Part shown: piece after piece, positions 20,688 to 33,400 of the stretch | Numbering within the stretch: the first letter of the stretch is position 1 | How the letters are laid out: every line of letters begins with the position of its first letter | Origin: Perkinsus olseni | Taxonomy: Eukaryota; Perkinsozoa; Perkinsida | Direction: 5' to 3' | DNA length: 52,246 nt | Assembly: GCA_013115125.1 (NCBI GenBank) | Contig: JABANN010000217.1 | Coordinates: 1 to 52,246 of the forward strand | Notes under the pieces: model-generated | Told to the model about the DNA's origin: nothing | What the model saw: the letters and a program-made list of their open reading frames with translations, nothing else | The model's database searches: none | Position numbers and translations under genes: made by a program

Positions 20688-22784
20688 TCAGTTGTCTAGC
20701 TCGAAAAGTGAAGCTCGATTACTGTAGACGACAAGCCATAATAATTTAGCATCTGCATGTGGAGCTCCAAGTCGGGATAGACTGAGAAAGTCCCTGAAGT
20801 TGAGGGCCGCAACAAAGAACTATGTCGGGCCTGTGATTTACACATGCCAAGTCCACAGAAGAGTGCGCGGCGTGCTGAGCAAGACGTAGTAAACCTCGTT
20901 TAACAAAGGTTGATAACGTTGGAAACGTCCAACATCCAATGGAGAGTGACTCGTTGATATTGGGGTTTCCCCGAATACCCGAGGGAACCCCGATCAGATT
21001 TTGAGCACCCACTGGGAGACAACCAGCTAGCGCATAAATTTCACGAGAAACAGCAAGTCAAGTACGAGTAAGACAATCAGGACATGTTGGTGCTCATCGT
21101 GTTTCTTGTAGTAGATATGTTATTAATGGTCAATATTATCGTATAGATCGTTGTGATACATAAGGACATGAAAATATACAGATAAACATATGAATATATA
21201 TGAAAGGACATTAACTCCTACATTCACAATACTCTGAACACGAGACCACCTGAGATAATTAATGATGCGTCTCCTCAGGAGACTCTCTTGTACGACATCT
21301 AATTATGTGTCTGATAAGACCGAAGAGCTTAGATTTCCGGCTGCCCGTGTCCTCTCAGCATTCCGCGTAAAGCCGCATGACCGACTCACGTTCCCTCCCT
21401 CAACATTCCGGGTTGAACGGCTCGACCGACTGTTAATATTAACAGTGGACCTAACTAGATTGCCTGGTTACGGCATACATAGACGATGTAACATCGGAGG
21501 TCAAGCGTTGAGGATTGACGACTTTCATCTGCGGATGTCCCACCAGGAGGGGGTTTCTCAGAAACCGTTTCGGCTCCCAGGATCTATTCATCAAGTTCGT
21601 TCAATGATTCATGATGGGCTAGGATGAGCGACGGCTATGCCAGATAGAATCCCGGAGCATCAGTTTCGCATGTGCTATAGTTAGTTAACGGCTGCGTAAC
21701 ACCGCAAGGCTTAGTTGCTGCACACAAGGTGTGCCTTGCGTGCTCGTTCGCTACCCATTGTGAAACCAAGGTCTCTACAGGTGCCGCACGTTAAGACACT
21801 GTGCTTAAAACGACGTATGTGGTGCCGTAGCATGTGAGGCTGTTCAGCAGAAGTTGGGGCACCGTCCACTTGAACCGGCTCCGTTAGTTCAGTAATCTCA
21901 TACGCGTTGCGGACACTTTTGTGGCCTACAATCGAAACTGGGTTACTAGCCGTTAACCGCCGTTATCGCAGCCATTACAACTCATGGCTGTATCTGATTC
22001 TAGCGCTCGTCGCTAGCTATAGCATTGAATCAATTGAATCGGTTGAAGTACCGCATTCCTCTTCGCGCAACCTACTCCCGCGGACAACTCTTTTTGTGCG
22101 CGCATAATCTCTACTTGGTAATGCTCGCTCACGCCGATCCTCCTGCGTAGGACTACTACCAAGCATGTTGCGATTCACCATCACGCCAACTACGTTCTTC
22201 CGCTTGCACGATTGTTGCGCCCCTCACTTGCAACCCGTCGCATTATAATAGTATATCTCCGGTGCTAACAATTTGCTTCAAATTTATCAAATATTATCCC
22301 TTCCCGAGTGGTTCCCAGTTGCCACTGGCAACTCGCCAGTGATGGAGTGTGTAATTCTTCAGACTGTCTGCTCTGGAGTGGGCGATAAAGCCGCGTTTCC
22401 AGCAGAAGTGAAGCCCGACCTTCACCGTAAACGGTCAGCATCTACTAACACTCCCAAGAGTAGGTCCCTCGAATGCCACTGCCGTAGGTGAATAGCGGTT
22501 ATCGTCGGCACCATCGTTGCACTGAGTAGTACTACTAAAACGGCTACTACAGTAGTAGCCGATCAGCGCCGTACGAACATTTTCAGTTGCGTAGATTATC
22601 ATCACGCCAGCCGCCTTGCTGCTACGCACCGCTCTTGTTCGTAGTCTTGAATGAAGGATCTTGATGACGGCTGTGAGGGTTTGAAGATAATGCGACTGGA
22701 TCACGGATGGCAAGTATGTAGATGATGTTTTGGGTCAACTGCAGACTCCGAATCCAGTTCCAATGTCAGCTCACCACCCGTGGG

Positions 22785-22804
22785 TCCTCGCCGAGGACTC
22801 CTCG
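22785..22804. repeat. 6-1-6-1-6 palindrome triad
   Basis: TCCTCG, c, CGAGGA, c, TCCTCG. Confidence 0.85.
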
Positions 22805-23123
22805 GCTAATGAGCACTTCATCGAAAGAAGTGGCGGAGTACGTGTACTGCGGCAGTGCTACTGCCCGCATAAAGCGCGAAACGACGATTTCCGTCTCTGT
22901 GAGCCGGTGACGGCTTTGCTCCGTGCCGCCGTAGCGAGATCGTTACAGAAGCTGGGCACGCATGGCCGGCGGCTATTGCCGCGGTTTAAGTGGGAAAGCT
23001 GCCCGTCGGGCATAGAGATGGTCGAGCTACCTGAGCGAATGTATCCGTCTTCCACCGGAACCTGAGCGAAACTTCGACAGGCGTCAAAGGGCTCTGCGAC
23101 GGGCTAAGAGGGCCAGGGCTAAG

Positions 23124-23143
23124 GAGCATCATGCTCCGAGCAT
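23124..23143. repeat. 6-1-6-1-6 palindrome triad
   Basis: GAGCAT, c, ATGCTC, c, GAGCAT. Confidence 0.85.
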
Positions 23144-23201
23144 GCACGCAGGGAGCTCGGGTATCTGAAGACTCCCACCGCAGCGTTCGAATATTATGCA
23201 A

Positions 23202-23256
23202 GGTTGATAGGAAGACAAGGCGCAGCCGAAGGCTGCGATGTGTCGGACTATCAACC
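23202..23256. repeat. Cruciform-like nested hairpin
   Basis: Outer arms GGTTGATAG (23202-23210) and CTATCAACC (23248-23256) are exactly complementary. Inside lies CGCAGCC, gaa, GGCTGCG (23221-23237). Confidence 0.75.
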
Positions 23257-23367
23257 GGTCAAAACCCGCAGAAATCAGGACGCTTCGGGGACAGCCTCCC
23301 CGTACATTGCGCGAAGGAACACAACGTGACAACTCGCGCGCCCAGTGCTCATTACTATGAAACGCTC

Positions 23368-23387
23368 GGGCCGCCGGCCCGGGGCCG
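23368..23387. repeat. 6-1-6-1-6 palindrome triad
   Basis: GGGCCG, c, CGGCCC, g, GGGCCG. Confidence 0.8.
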
Positions 23388-24044
23388 GAGACATGAGTAT
23401 CGCTGGGGGCGCCTCCTCAGGAACGGTTCCTCGGCGCTCGATTGTGTGGGCCACAGAAGCTGCCTGCTCAAGTTGGTAGGGTGGGTGTCTGGCTCAATCA
23501 GCGGTCAGTGACATCGCCATCCGTCAGTCATCACCCACCAAATATGGCCACCCGCTCGGGTCGCGGTCTGTCCGCCTCTCTCTCACCCATTGTTTGGACA
23601 GTTCGTGATTTCGTTGCGGGTTTTGTCGGGGATGGCGTGCCGCTCGACGACAAACAATTCATCCTTTCCTCCCGGCAGAGGAAGTCGCGGACGGCCGATT
23701 CCCCACGGAAGAAGGGGGTCTCCGGGGCAGGCAGCCACGAGGAGGGGGATAGGCCGACGCGATAGAGGGGCCCCCACTCGCTCTCACCGTGGTTGAACCC
23801 TCCACCGAATCAGAGCTCTTGGACAGTGCGAGAGGAGTGAGGACATCATCATTTCTCAGATTGAACAGACTCGGTTCCGGTCACCGCAATGTAACTCACG
23901 ATAGAGAGGGAACCGCAGGACTTGCGTGAAATGTTCACTGGCTGATGTGAGCCAGCCCGACTCCTTCGGAAGGAGTCGGGAAGCTCTATCAGCCATTCGA
24001 CGGAGTCCTTCCATGCCTGGTAGGCTCACAACCTTCACCACCCC

Positions 24045-24121
24045 CTGGAACTCAAATAGCTCAGTTGGTCATGACGATTGCTGCACACGCGGTATGCCCC
24101 CGGTTCAACTCTCGGTTCCAG
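24045..24121 (+). tRNA. tRNA-like sequence, probably a pseudogene
   Basis: CTGGAAC and GTTCCAG could form a 7-bp acceptor. TAGCTCAGTTGGT matches a D arm (A box) and GGTTCAACTC a T loop (B box). An anticodon-like loop CACAC suggests Val(CAC). The T stem and anticodon stem pair poorly, so it is probably a decayed tRNA or a tRNA-derived element. It stands in the dynein 3' flank. Confidence 0.4.
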
Positions 24122-24491
24122 TAAATCCGTTGTGACGCGCTACCCATAGGCATCTCGGGTTGGGTTTTGTCGAATAAAGACTCGGAACATTAGCAGCAAC
24201 GATTACACAGGTGCTCAGGGGCTGCTAGTTATTCTTCCGACGAAGAAGTACAACAGAGACCATGAATCGCGCGGCGATCTGTGTGCCTCGAATCGACGAG
24301 GATTTCTGCAGTAGAGTTCGCTAATGAGCGACGCTCACGCTTGCCTGAAAAGCCGCAACGAGGATAGTCGCCGATCTGGTTCTCGCCGAGTGCCAAGATT
24401 GCCAGCTCTCCGCCACTGCTTATTCGTTCGACTGTAGCGCAAGTCCATAATACAAAGTCACAACCCCATCATTGCGGTGTATTCATGTAGC
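24122..24491. other. 3' flank of the dynein gene
   Basis: About 370 bases between the tRNA-like sequence and the dynein stop codon. I see no gene, RNA or strong palindrome here. It should contain the polyadenylation region of the dynein transcript, which runs leftward. Confidence 0.4.
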
Positions 24492-27400
24492 TCAATCATC
24501 CGTCAGAAGCAAAGCCGCCCCCGCGAGAACCCAGCGAGCCTCAGTATCGTCGGCATCCATTCGAAGATTGGCCTATCGTCAATTGATGATTAGCTACCTA
24601 TCGAGTCGGAGAGACTCACCTGGAACACGTATGTCGGCCCACGCATGCTGGTGATGAATACAGGGCAGTGATACATGCCCTCCCACGACATCTCATCGAC
24701 ATGGACGGCATACACGTTCAGCACCGGCATAACCGGGTGGAGCTCCTTCAACCTCGAGTCCGTAACATACCTGATCCGAGTCACCAATTTTTTGCAGCTT
24801 TGTAGTGGAAGCGCTGTAACGCAGCGGAACCCAGAGCAAGAATGGTCGAGCAGAGCTACCCTTCTTCTTCTCCCTTGCCGAGCTCCCATCCTGCACCTTC
24901 TAAGAAGAACCCATGACAATACCTGCAGGAGTAATACCATGGCGCTATGGATGGCGATCTTAATCAACTTACACTCCCTGTGCAGGCACGTTGCTCGATC
25001 CAAAATCACCCTCTGGATTGGTGAAGTTGGTAAAGAGACAGCGGTTGGTCATGTAGTCCAGCGGAAGGGAGTGTTCTCGAGCTGTTACCTGGGGGAAGCC
25101 GAAACTAGTCAGGGCCGGCCTCGTCATTCATCTCGGAAGCTTCGAGGAATCAATTACATACTTGCATCACAGCCGTGAGGAAACTCATCGGATTGAATAG
25201 GCCAGATATCCACAATGACTTCAATAACGACAACTTGGTAGTCCACTCGTTCAGCTGAGCGACGCGCTGCAGCAAATCCGCGTACCAGCCTGAAACCCGC
25301 ATGCTTCTATCAACGAACTACGATAGCACCCAACCTGCTAAGTTCTTGAGGCTCCAATAAGCCCGTTTCTCCCAAGCCGGATTGACTTTGTTAAGAGAAA
25401 GATTATTCGCCAAAGTCTCCATCGCATCGGTCACATTGAGCGCGCCGCTGAGACCCATCTCCAGCTCGGTTAACGAGCGTCGGATTTCGCTCAGAAGAAC
25501 GTTCATTCGCTCGCTCTCCTGCAAGCTGACGATGATATAGGGAGTCCACTCAGTGATGTTCGCTCTGATCTCGATCATGTCTAGGTTCTCGGGCAATGAC
25601 TCGAGGTACGTGGTGATAATCTCGCCCACTCCAGCCATCATATCACCCGAGGAGCCACCACCACTGCCACCCTGCAGCTCCAGGATCGTCTGGAAGGTCG
25701 CAGCACCCTGGGTTGTGAGATACCCGATCTCAGCGTTCGGATGGAGACCGAACATTTGGGGCGCTTCGGGAGGCATCCTTTCATCGATGTATTTTGTGTA
25801 GGCCAGGTAGTCTAACTTATTGGAATCAGGGGACTTGAAGCCGGGGGCAAGATTCATATTCTGCAGCAGCTCTGGAACGATGAGGGTGGCCAAATAAGTG
25901 TTATTGGTTCGCCTATCCCACTGGTCGGTGATGTGACCACCATACATGATCTCGCCGAAGATGTAACGGAGATCGGGCCAAGGAACTTGCTCGTATCTAC
26001 AACAACAGAGCGAAAAAATGAGCATGCTCCCAGAAAACGAGACAGACGAGGCCAACCGCGCCTCAGGCAAAGATCGAGAATGATGTAACGATCGTGAGTT
26101 GCGCGAAACGCGGGTGGAAAGCGAATATAGGCAGGCCCTCCGTCTTCAAGTCTCCACAGGACGTTCCGGCTTGTCTATATTCGTCGATCGATATACTTCG
26201 GATGACTCACTTCTCGAGGTAATTGTTGAGAACACTTCCACAGATCGTCAAGTCACCGTCGTTGAAAGGGTAAGCTCTGCTCCATCCCTGGGGTCCGAAT
26301 CGTTTACGACCGACGACCAAGGCGTGGAAGAAGCACAGAGCGAAGAGACAGCTCTTGAATTCTCGCGGCTTCGAGCTGTTATCGAGCTGCTCTTGATTGA
26401 ATTTAGACCACGCACGACGAATGTTGGACCTGAAGCAGTCAGCAACCAATATACCGGATTTTTCATAATCTCTCAGAACCAGAATGCGAGTGGTTGTCTC
26501 AGGCCCTATCGTGATTCTTGTAAAGATGGCACACGCATGGTAACCGAGACCGAGTGCGACACTTGCGGAATCACAGAATATAAATATATCGCTACCACAT
26601 ATAGCCGCAATCCCGTCACACTCAGGCGATCAAAGCACGAAGCCGTTCGCGACTGGCATGATCCACATTGAATAGAGGGAATCCCGACGGAGACGACTGA
26701 CGTACTTGAGATCCTGTGGAGCCTCGTCAGCAATCTTGATGCACTTCTGCAACACACTCTCCGGCACGAGGTCCATCAGAGGGAACATAGCCGGTGGCGG
26801 CTCCGACGTGATGATGCAACGGAAATCTTGATGGGCGAACTCTTCTACCACTTCAAGAGCTCGTTCGAATGACTTCAACCACCCTTGCATCAAGTGGACC
26901 TGGTCGGGATGGGTGTGTGGCACGAGCCCACAATCAAGTGACACTATCACACAGAAGAGAGAGACCACCGTAGCTAACAGCAATAGACCTCAAGTTATTT
27001 TCGGAACAATTCGTGCAAATCTCCTAGGGAGGACACTCCGCTCCGGTTGATTACATTTTGCAGCATAACCCATCCACCTCCTTCGGCACAGGAATTCAGA
27101 GCGTTCACCGCGATCTGTTCCTGGCCTTGCCCCATGGAGATGTTAACGAACATTCCGTTAGCTTCAGTGATTCCGATCCTCTTCGCCGCCTGCTCGACGG
27201 TAGGGGTTGGATCAACACCCGGGAATAGAACCTGAACGAATCACAATCCGCTTGGACGCTTCAATCGGGATCAGCAGCTCGGATCTAGACGAGTTAGGAA
27301 GCGTACGAAGAATAGCGGGGTGAGGTTGCTGCTTTCCGCTAGAGTGGCTTCCATATCGAAGGGGGCTTGCTCAACGAACTCCGAGCCCAGATTGTCGTTC

Positions 27401-30400
27401 ACGAACTGAGTCAGAGCAGCCGAGAGCCTGTCTGGTCGTAGCACTCTCAGCAATATCTGAGGAAAAACGTCACGCGCCAGGAAATTATACATTACCACCG
27501 TGTACCAGGCGATGGAATGGCGAGAGGTCTCTGAAGGACCGGGGCAAATCGGCTATCTCCGCTGCAGCCTCAGCATACCTAACAAAAACTCCAGTCTTCA
27601 AATCTTATGAAGACGCTGAATTGCCACTCTCGTAGCTTTCAGGTCGAAAATCATCGCCGCGAAGTGCCGAGCGGACCACAGAGAGCTAGCCTGTAGAATC
27701 AATAGGATCTGTCAGCTCTCACCATCTCTTCCATCCCAGGGAGTCCTGTTCGATGTTCTGTGTCAAGGCCCCTGAACTAGAGCTCTTAAAGGCAGGTATA
27801 GTCTCAACCGTCTTCAGCTGCTGCCATATAACTGAACAGGGCGGGTTGTAAAAAGTCTGTAATCCAATGTGAACTCCACCGACATTCAGTTAACCAGCTC
27901 TTCATCTGGCTCGGCATCGGAGGCGCCGCGGGATCCGGAGGCGCTCGGATTAGTATCTTCAAGTAAGACCTCGCCGAATTTCGTGGCGCGCGACATGTCT
28001 TCTTACATCAACCTCGCTCTGAGTGATGACTTGATTCCTTACTAGTATACGGAGGCACAGCAGACTGGCCACGATGAGCTTGTGCTTATCGAAGAGGCCT
28101 CGCCGTGTGTAGTTAAAGGTGAAAATTGTAATCACTTGCATCAACAGCTCAACCCGATGAAGCAAATCCTTCCCGGTGAGCTCGATGACCTACACAAAAA
28201 CCGGCAAATCGATCAGCCAATCGATTTCGGCTTCTCTCACCTCTTCCTCTTCTTCCGCCACTTCCTCCTCTGCCGCCACGGCATCTGGCTCATCATCGTC
28301 ATCGTCATCGTCATCATCCATTCCTGCCGTCGCAAAGACTGAGCAACGCATAGGGAATCCACGCCGTACCGTCCTCAGCAGCCCCAGCAGGTTCGCCATC
28401 TTCCTTCGCGTCTTCGACCTCCGCCTTAAGACTTGCCGGATCGACCTTCGGTTTCCTCAGAGATACCGAATCGACGGCTCTCGTCACAACTTGGACGAAC
28501 GCGTCCAGTGAATACCTGAAAGATCGACTCTCTGTCGGCTATATCACATCATAATGGTTTTATTGCCATCAAGTGCGCGAATATCCTCCTATCATCATCA
28601 CGAGAATGAACTCACTTGTAGAAGCCATGGACTTTACAGAGGTCCATAAGCAGGAAGAAGAGCAACGCTCCCCGGTTGGCTGATGGGCGGTAGTTCTCCG
28701 AGGTCTCATTAATACGGGCTTCAGTGTCCTGCGCCACAACAACCTTCTCCTTCACTTCATCTGATGTCTTCTTGGCTTCCTCCAATGACAATATCAAATC
28801 CACATCGTCGAGGATATCGCCTAACCAAAGATACCATTCTCGCAGTCTGGTATTAGAATCCTCTCTCCGTTCATCCTCAAAAAAAGAAGCAGAGTATAAA
28901 TTCCCGAGGGATTCAGCACTTTGGTTGGACGCTAGAATATAACTGTCATATATTCCACAATCGATCAACCGTTTCAAAAATGAAGAACATCACACACCTT
29001 CAGAATTCGCTAGTTTTTCCAGCAGCAAAGCCTCCAATTCCGCCAGCTTCACTTTGAACTCATTCTGCTGTACTATTAGGTCCGCCTGAGATCGATGAGA
29101 GTTCGGGCATTTTCGTGGCGCGATGAAGTTTTACTTTCTGCTTGGCAAGGTCTGGTCGTTCCAGTCTCACAACCAGGAAGAGGAGCTGGTCTTCGAGACC
29201 TTGCTCGGTGACAGTGAAGTTAATTATCGTACCTTCATCGACAAAAGCTCCCGCCACGGACGCGGGTTCGATCCCCGCATGCGTCATATTATTGATTCAA
29301 TTCGACGAAAAGGCGACGACCGCATACTCACACTCAGCCTGGATCTCAGGGGGGTAGTGAGGGTTAGACAGCTTCGTCTGCATGAACAGGCGGAAGTTGG
29401 GATTGTAGTTGATCTCCTTATCGCCCAGTTTGATAAGTCGATTCTTTCCCCTGCGAATCGTGTTACGGCCAATGACTGGAGCCAGCACTGCATCAATCGA
29501 CTCTCCCATATTCTCAATCAACACCTGAGAACAAGCCATTCACAAGCAGAGACGCTGATACCTCGTCTGCAAACTGGAAGACTAGTAGAGAAGACCCAGT
29601 CTCGCATTACACCACGGAAGCCTCCAAGATAAGGGAAAAGGGCGGTACGTAATTCTCCCTATATCTAGCTGCTTAACCGCAGCCCGTACCAAAAGTCTTC
29701 CATACCACGACAAAAAAACAGTCACTACAACTCACCGTTTTGCCCTGGTCCAGAGAGGCTTCGAACGTAGCAACCATCTTAGGCCTGCCCATCCGCGTGA
29801 TTTGCAAGTTGTTGCTCGCCTCCTTATTTTTGATCCAGGCAATGCCTTGCAGCTGGGGATCGATAATCAAGCACCATCGCTCCGAGTTCGTCATGATAGC
29901 TCCGTTCTCGCAGGATACCCTATCGGACGGCAAACCCTGTGTCGCCCAGCCAGCCATGTCCGCCTCGGAAGCCAGGATAGAAAGAGGGTCGCATTTGCCG
30001 CTCAATGGGACGTTGTTTTTATTCAGGAACTCCACGAAGGTATTGATGCAGTCCTCTCTGTACTGGCGAGTGAACACCCCCACGTAGCTGACGAAACTAC
30101 AGGCGACCAGCACATCGCCCGGCATAACTTCCAAATCCACGGCAATCTGGCTGACCGTTTGCTCCCAAATGACGCCATTGGCGCCTAGGGCCCCAATCAG
30201 CCTCTGTGCCATCTCCAATTTATTTTGGCACTTCTGTGCTTCGGCCATCACCGCGTCCTTCTCCGCAATGGCCGCATCGAATTCGGCAACTAGTTTGGCC
30301 AACTTCGCCTGCAGCTCGGCTACTTGCGCTTGGACGATTGCAAGACGCTCGTTGGCCCCAGCAAGCATCTCATTGGCCTCTCGCAGTGATTGCTTCTTCG

Positions 30401-33400
30401 GTTCGACTGTTATGACCACGTCATAGTACCTATAGAGGACAACCGCTCGATCGGAGAATCGGAAATGGCTTTGGTATTTCGATAATGGAGATGAACCCGA
30501 TGCATGGCAGGTGCGTTCGAATTCAATAAGATAAAACTACAATAGTTGGACGTCTTGCGGGCCGTTGGACTGCTGTGATTGCGTAGTCACACAATTCACC
30601 TGTCCCCTAAGGCTAGCAGCATCTACGCTTCCGACCGTATTTTTAAAAAACCGGCGTCTATCAGTATCACTCATACGTGGTTTGGGTGGAAACAATTACC
30701 AAGGCTATCAAGGAATGGGTGAGATTTCGGGAGCTACCATCAAGAAGATTACTGGGCCGGCGTCTGTGAGGGTGTACGACGCCCGACGCAGTGCATATCC
30801 GATACTAATGCCGGTCATTCGGTTCACCCGGAAAATCTCACAGCGTCCTTCGAACCTAGAATGCCCATCCCCAGCCCATCTTACATAATAATGTTGATGA
30901 CCCATTCACAGAGACCGGCAGCTGCAGCAGATTTTTTCTTCATACTCTCAACAGTGAAGTCCTCCGCCTCCGTCAGCGGCCTCGCGCATGATATGTTCTG
31001 GCCCGGCACGTTGCCATCGTCAATCTCTCCCTTGAAGGCCTTCAAGCTCTCCAGGAATTTCTCAGGATTTCCCATCATTTTCGTGGCCCCCTTCCAAGAA
31101 GTATCTTTAACCTTGCCTTTCTTGTCAACCTCAATGCTAGGATCAATGCCGGCCATTAGATGCATGCAAGCCTCGCAAACTTTATCGACCCCAGCCGGCG
31201 GTTTCGCGAACGACTTCAACTCCTGGAAGTCCTTCTTATTCAAGACATCGAGAGCCGCCTAAAAACAAATTCTTGCATTCTTGCACATCCTCGCATTTCC
31301 TCAATTATTACCTCAGCCTTCTCCACCAGAGGGATAGCCTTGGCCAGGTCCTCTTCGCAGCTCTTCTGTTGGATCTTCACGTTTTTAGCGATCTCTTCGC
31401 ATGCGGCGGACTCTGCGTTGGCCTTCTCTGCTTCTGCATTGACTTTAGTCTTCTCTCGCCCAACTTCCTCTGCAAAAGCATCTGCTTCCTTCGCCTTCTG
31501 CTCGACTACAACCGCCTTCTCCTTCAAAACCTCCTCGAGACCTGCACAGAGGAGCCGGGTTCAATCCCTGGTGAGCGCATTTCTCCACGAGTGTCCGGAT
31601 AAGATTTGCTTTGACCTGCGACTTGTTCTGCCGTTTCCTTCAACTTGTCGAGTCCGTTAGACAATCTGTACTGCTTGTCCTCCAACGCCAATAGCTTCTT
31701 GCCAAGCATGGACGTATAGAGCTTGATCAACTCCAGGAAGGACTTAGGCGTAGTATACGCGAATCTCCGCTCCACCTCGATGAACTTTTCACTCTGATGG
31801 CCGACGGCTTCAAATGAGAACGGAAGGAAGTCGACCACGCCCGCCCGAAGTGCACCGTCAGCCGGCCCGAGTTGTTCAACCTGAGGATATCCGGTATCAT
31901 GGCTGATCGCGAACGCGAGAAAACTGTGTCACTTTTTTCCAGAAAATTCTTCAAGGTAGCAAATGCCATGAAATTTTCTGAATTTTTCCTCCAATATATG
32001 GCAAGGACCTTGTCCGCGAAAAAATTTTCGGTGATTCCAGTCGTTTTCCGGTAAGATCGCCGATTCCTATGCTCACCTCAGCAAGGAATTTCTCGCCGAC
32101 GGAGCGAAGCGCATCCTTAGGCCAGGGCTGGAACCAGTCAATGACGGTACAGTTGACCAGAGCCGGGAATTTCCTGGCGCGCGACCTCATAGCGTCTCCA
32201 ACGGGAGAGAAGCAGATGCTCATATGCAAATTCTTCCGGATGCGCGAGAGGAAGAAGGACCAAAGATTCTCCGGCGTATCCGGAATTCCTGCGCCTTTGC
32301 ACGCACTCCGGACACCGTTACGGATCACGTCCTTGTCCTCAGACGCGTACCTACCAAGCGGAAAGATATTCTTCGTGGTGCGCACAAAGATACGCTTACA
32401 GATCGGCAATGTCGCCACTAGCGAGAAGATCGTTGATGAAAACCAGAAATTTCTCGTTCGTGATTTGACCGTCGGTGAAAAGGAACATCACTCCCTCGTC
32501 TTTGATGCCCGCCTTTGTATACATGGCTTGCAAGTCCGTCCGCAGATCGTTCATACTATATTTTCCTGACAACGTTGAGGAAATGCAAGAGTGCAAGATA
32601 TCCTAGCAATCTGAAGCCCTACCTGATATAACGATCATAACTGTCGTGCATTGGCCGATGAATGCACTGAGTCTGCTCAGACTCTGACGACCGCTACCAC
32701 CCACGCCCACCAGCAGCGCATGGCCGCTCGGAGCGGAAATGATTCTCGTTATCTTCCCCACGTGCTTCATGGCTTCCTCGAAGAGGACCAAGTCCATGGC
32801 AGCATTACTCTCATTGTAGTCTCTCAACGCCTCAGTGAGCAGTTCTGATAAACGGTCCACGCCCGGAATTCTATCATAGCAAGCCTCGTCAAAGCCTTTG
32901 CTGAAGGGCGCGAAGACCAGCGGCTCGGGATTCTTTTCTTGGAAGTATCTGACGCAGGGTGTCAGCTAAAAGAAAAGTAGTTGAGATAGCGCTAGGTGCA
33001 TTCCCCTGATCCCATCTCCCTCCGATAAGAAGCTACGCCAAAGTGGCGGATGACAAGAAAACAGCAGATGGAAGATTGGATTCCAGACGGCCGAACCCGA
33101 GCGTTGTGTCCTCAATGAATCGGTTTCCGACAATAGTCATCGACTAGTTCTTATAAATGTAGGGGTGATCGTCAACAATCCGCTGCTCACTTGGCAAGGT
33201 TGAATTTCCCAAACATTTTCTTGGACAACTCCGCAGCAAGCCCACGATATTTCCGCAGGTCCCCAGCAGACACTAGACGATCGCCATAGATCCTCTCGCT
33301 CTCGTGCAGCCAGAGCAACACCAGCTTCTCTGGGTCGGTAAACTCGGCCGGCTTAGCCTGCAGGAGGCCACCAAAGACTCCAGCGAGATGCCTGATGTTG

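Larger units (their letters stand above)
19175..24044. repeat. Palindrome-rich gene-poor region
   Basis: Outside the small gene this region holds many perfect odd palindromes with a single unpaired central base. Examples: 20111-20137 (13+1+13), 20273-20325 (26+1+26), 20348-20364 (8+1+8), 20596-20612 (8+1+8), 20612-20630 (9+1+9), 21269-21283 (7+1+7), 22317-22333 (8+1+8), 22541-22561 (10+1+10), 23956-23980 (12+1+12). Even palindromes include 21429-21446. Chance expectation for a 7+1+7 palindrome is about one per 16 kb. Nine palindrome triads lie here. Open frames such as 21262-21627, 22730-23065 and 23131-23511 run through the palindromes and look non-coding. Confidence 0.75.

Noticed and set aside
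21262-21627. A 121-codon open frame on the plus strand
   Set aside because: It spans several palindromes, has no recognisable domain and no splice context; open frames of this size occur by chance in GC-balanced DNA.
22730-23765. Three overlapping open frames of 107-126 codons
   Set aside because: Arginine- and serine-rich composition follows the GC-rich palindromes; no family, no clear start context. I considered a reverse transcriptase or transposase fragment and saw no catalytic motif.
19175-24044. A CRISPR array or tandem satellite
   Set aside because: The palindromes have different sequences and irregular spacing, so there is no constant repeat with spacers and no tandem period.
19175-24044. 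Insertion of inverted-repeat-rich organelle DNA
   Set aside because: Dinoflagellate-type mitochondrial DNA is rich in inverted repeats, but I saw no cox1, cob, cox3 or rRNA fragment. It remains a minor alternative, testable by read depth.
24945-25009. Use of the attractive acceptor CTCCTGCAG|GTATTG for dynein exon 42
   Set aside because: From the only canonical donor it gives an early stop. The acceptor at CCATAG|CGCC keeps the frame to the conserved C-terminus, so it was used, with reduced confidence.
28190-28201. A 12-base intron at the end of dynein exon 30
   Set aside because: Too short for splicing; a GTGAGA donor upstream gives a normal 51-nt intron and keeps the frame.
28270-28330. 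A GAT/TCA microsatellite
   Set aside because: It is the coding sequence of the polyaspartate run in dynein exon 30.
32098-32112. GGAGCGAAGCGC resembling the F2 element
   Set aside because: It is within exon 20 and encodes DALRSVGE of the conserved dynein sequence.
32166-32189. An apparent F1 copy (GGAATTTCCTGGCGCGCGAC) in the dynein gene
   Set aside because: It is coding: on the gene strand it encodes [11 protein letters not shown], a sequence conserved in axonemal dyneins. The resemblance to the intron motif is coincidence or, less likely, the origin of the motif.
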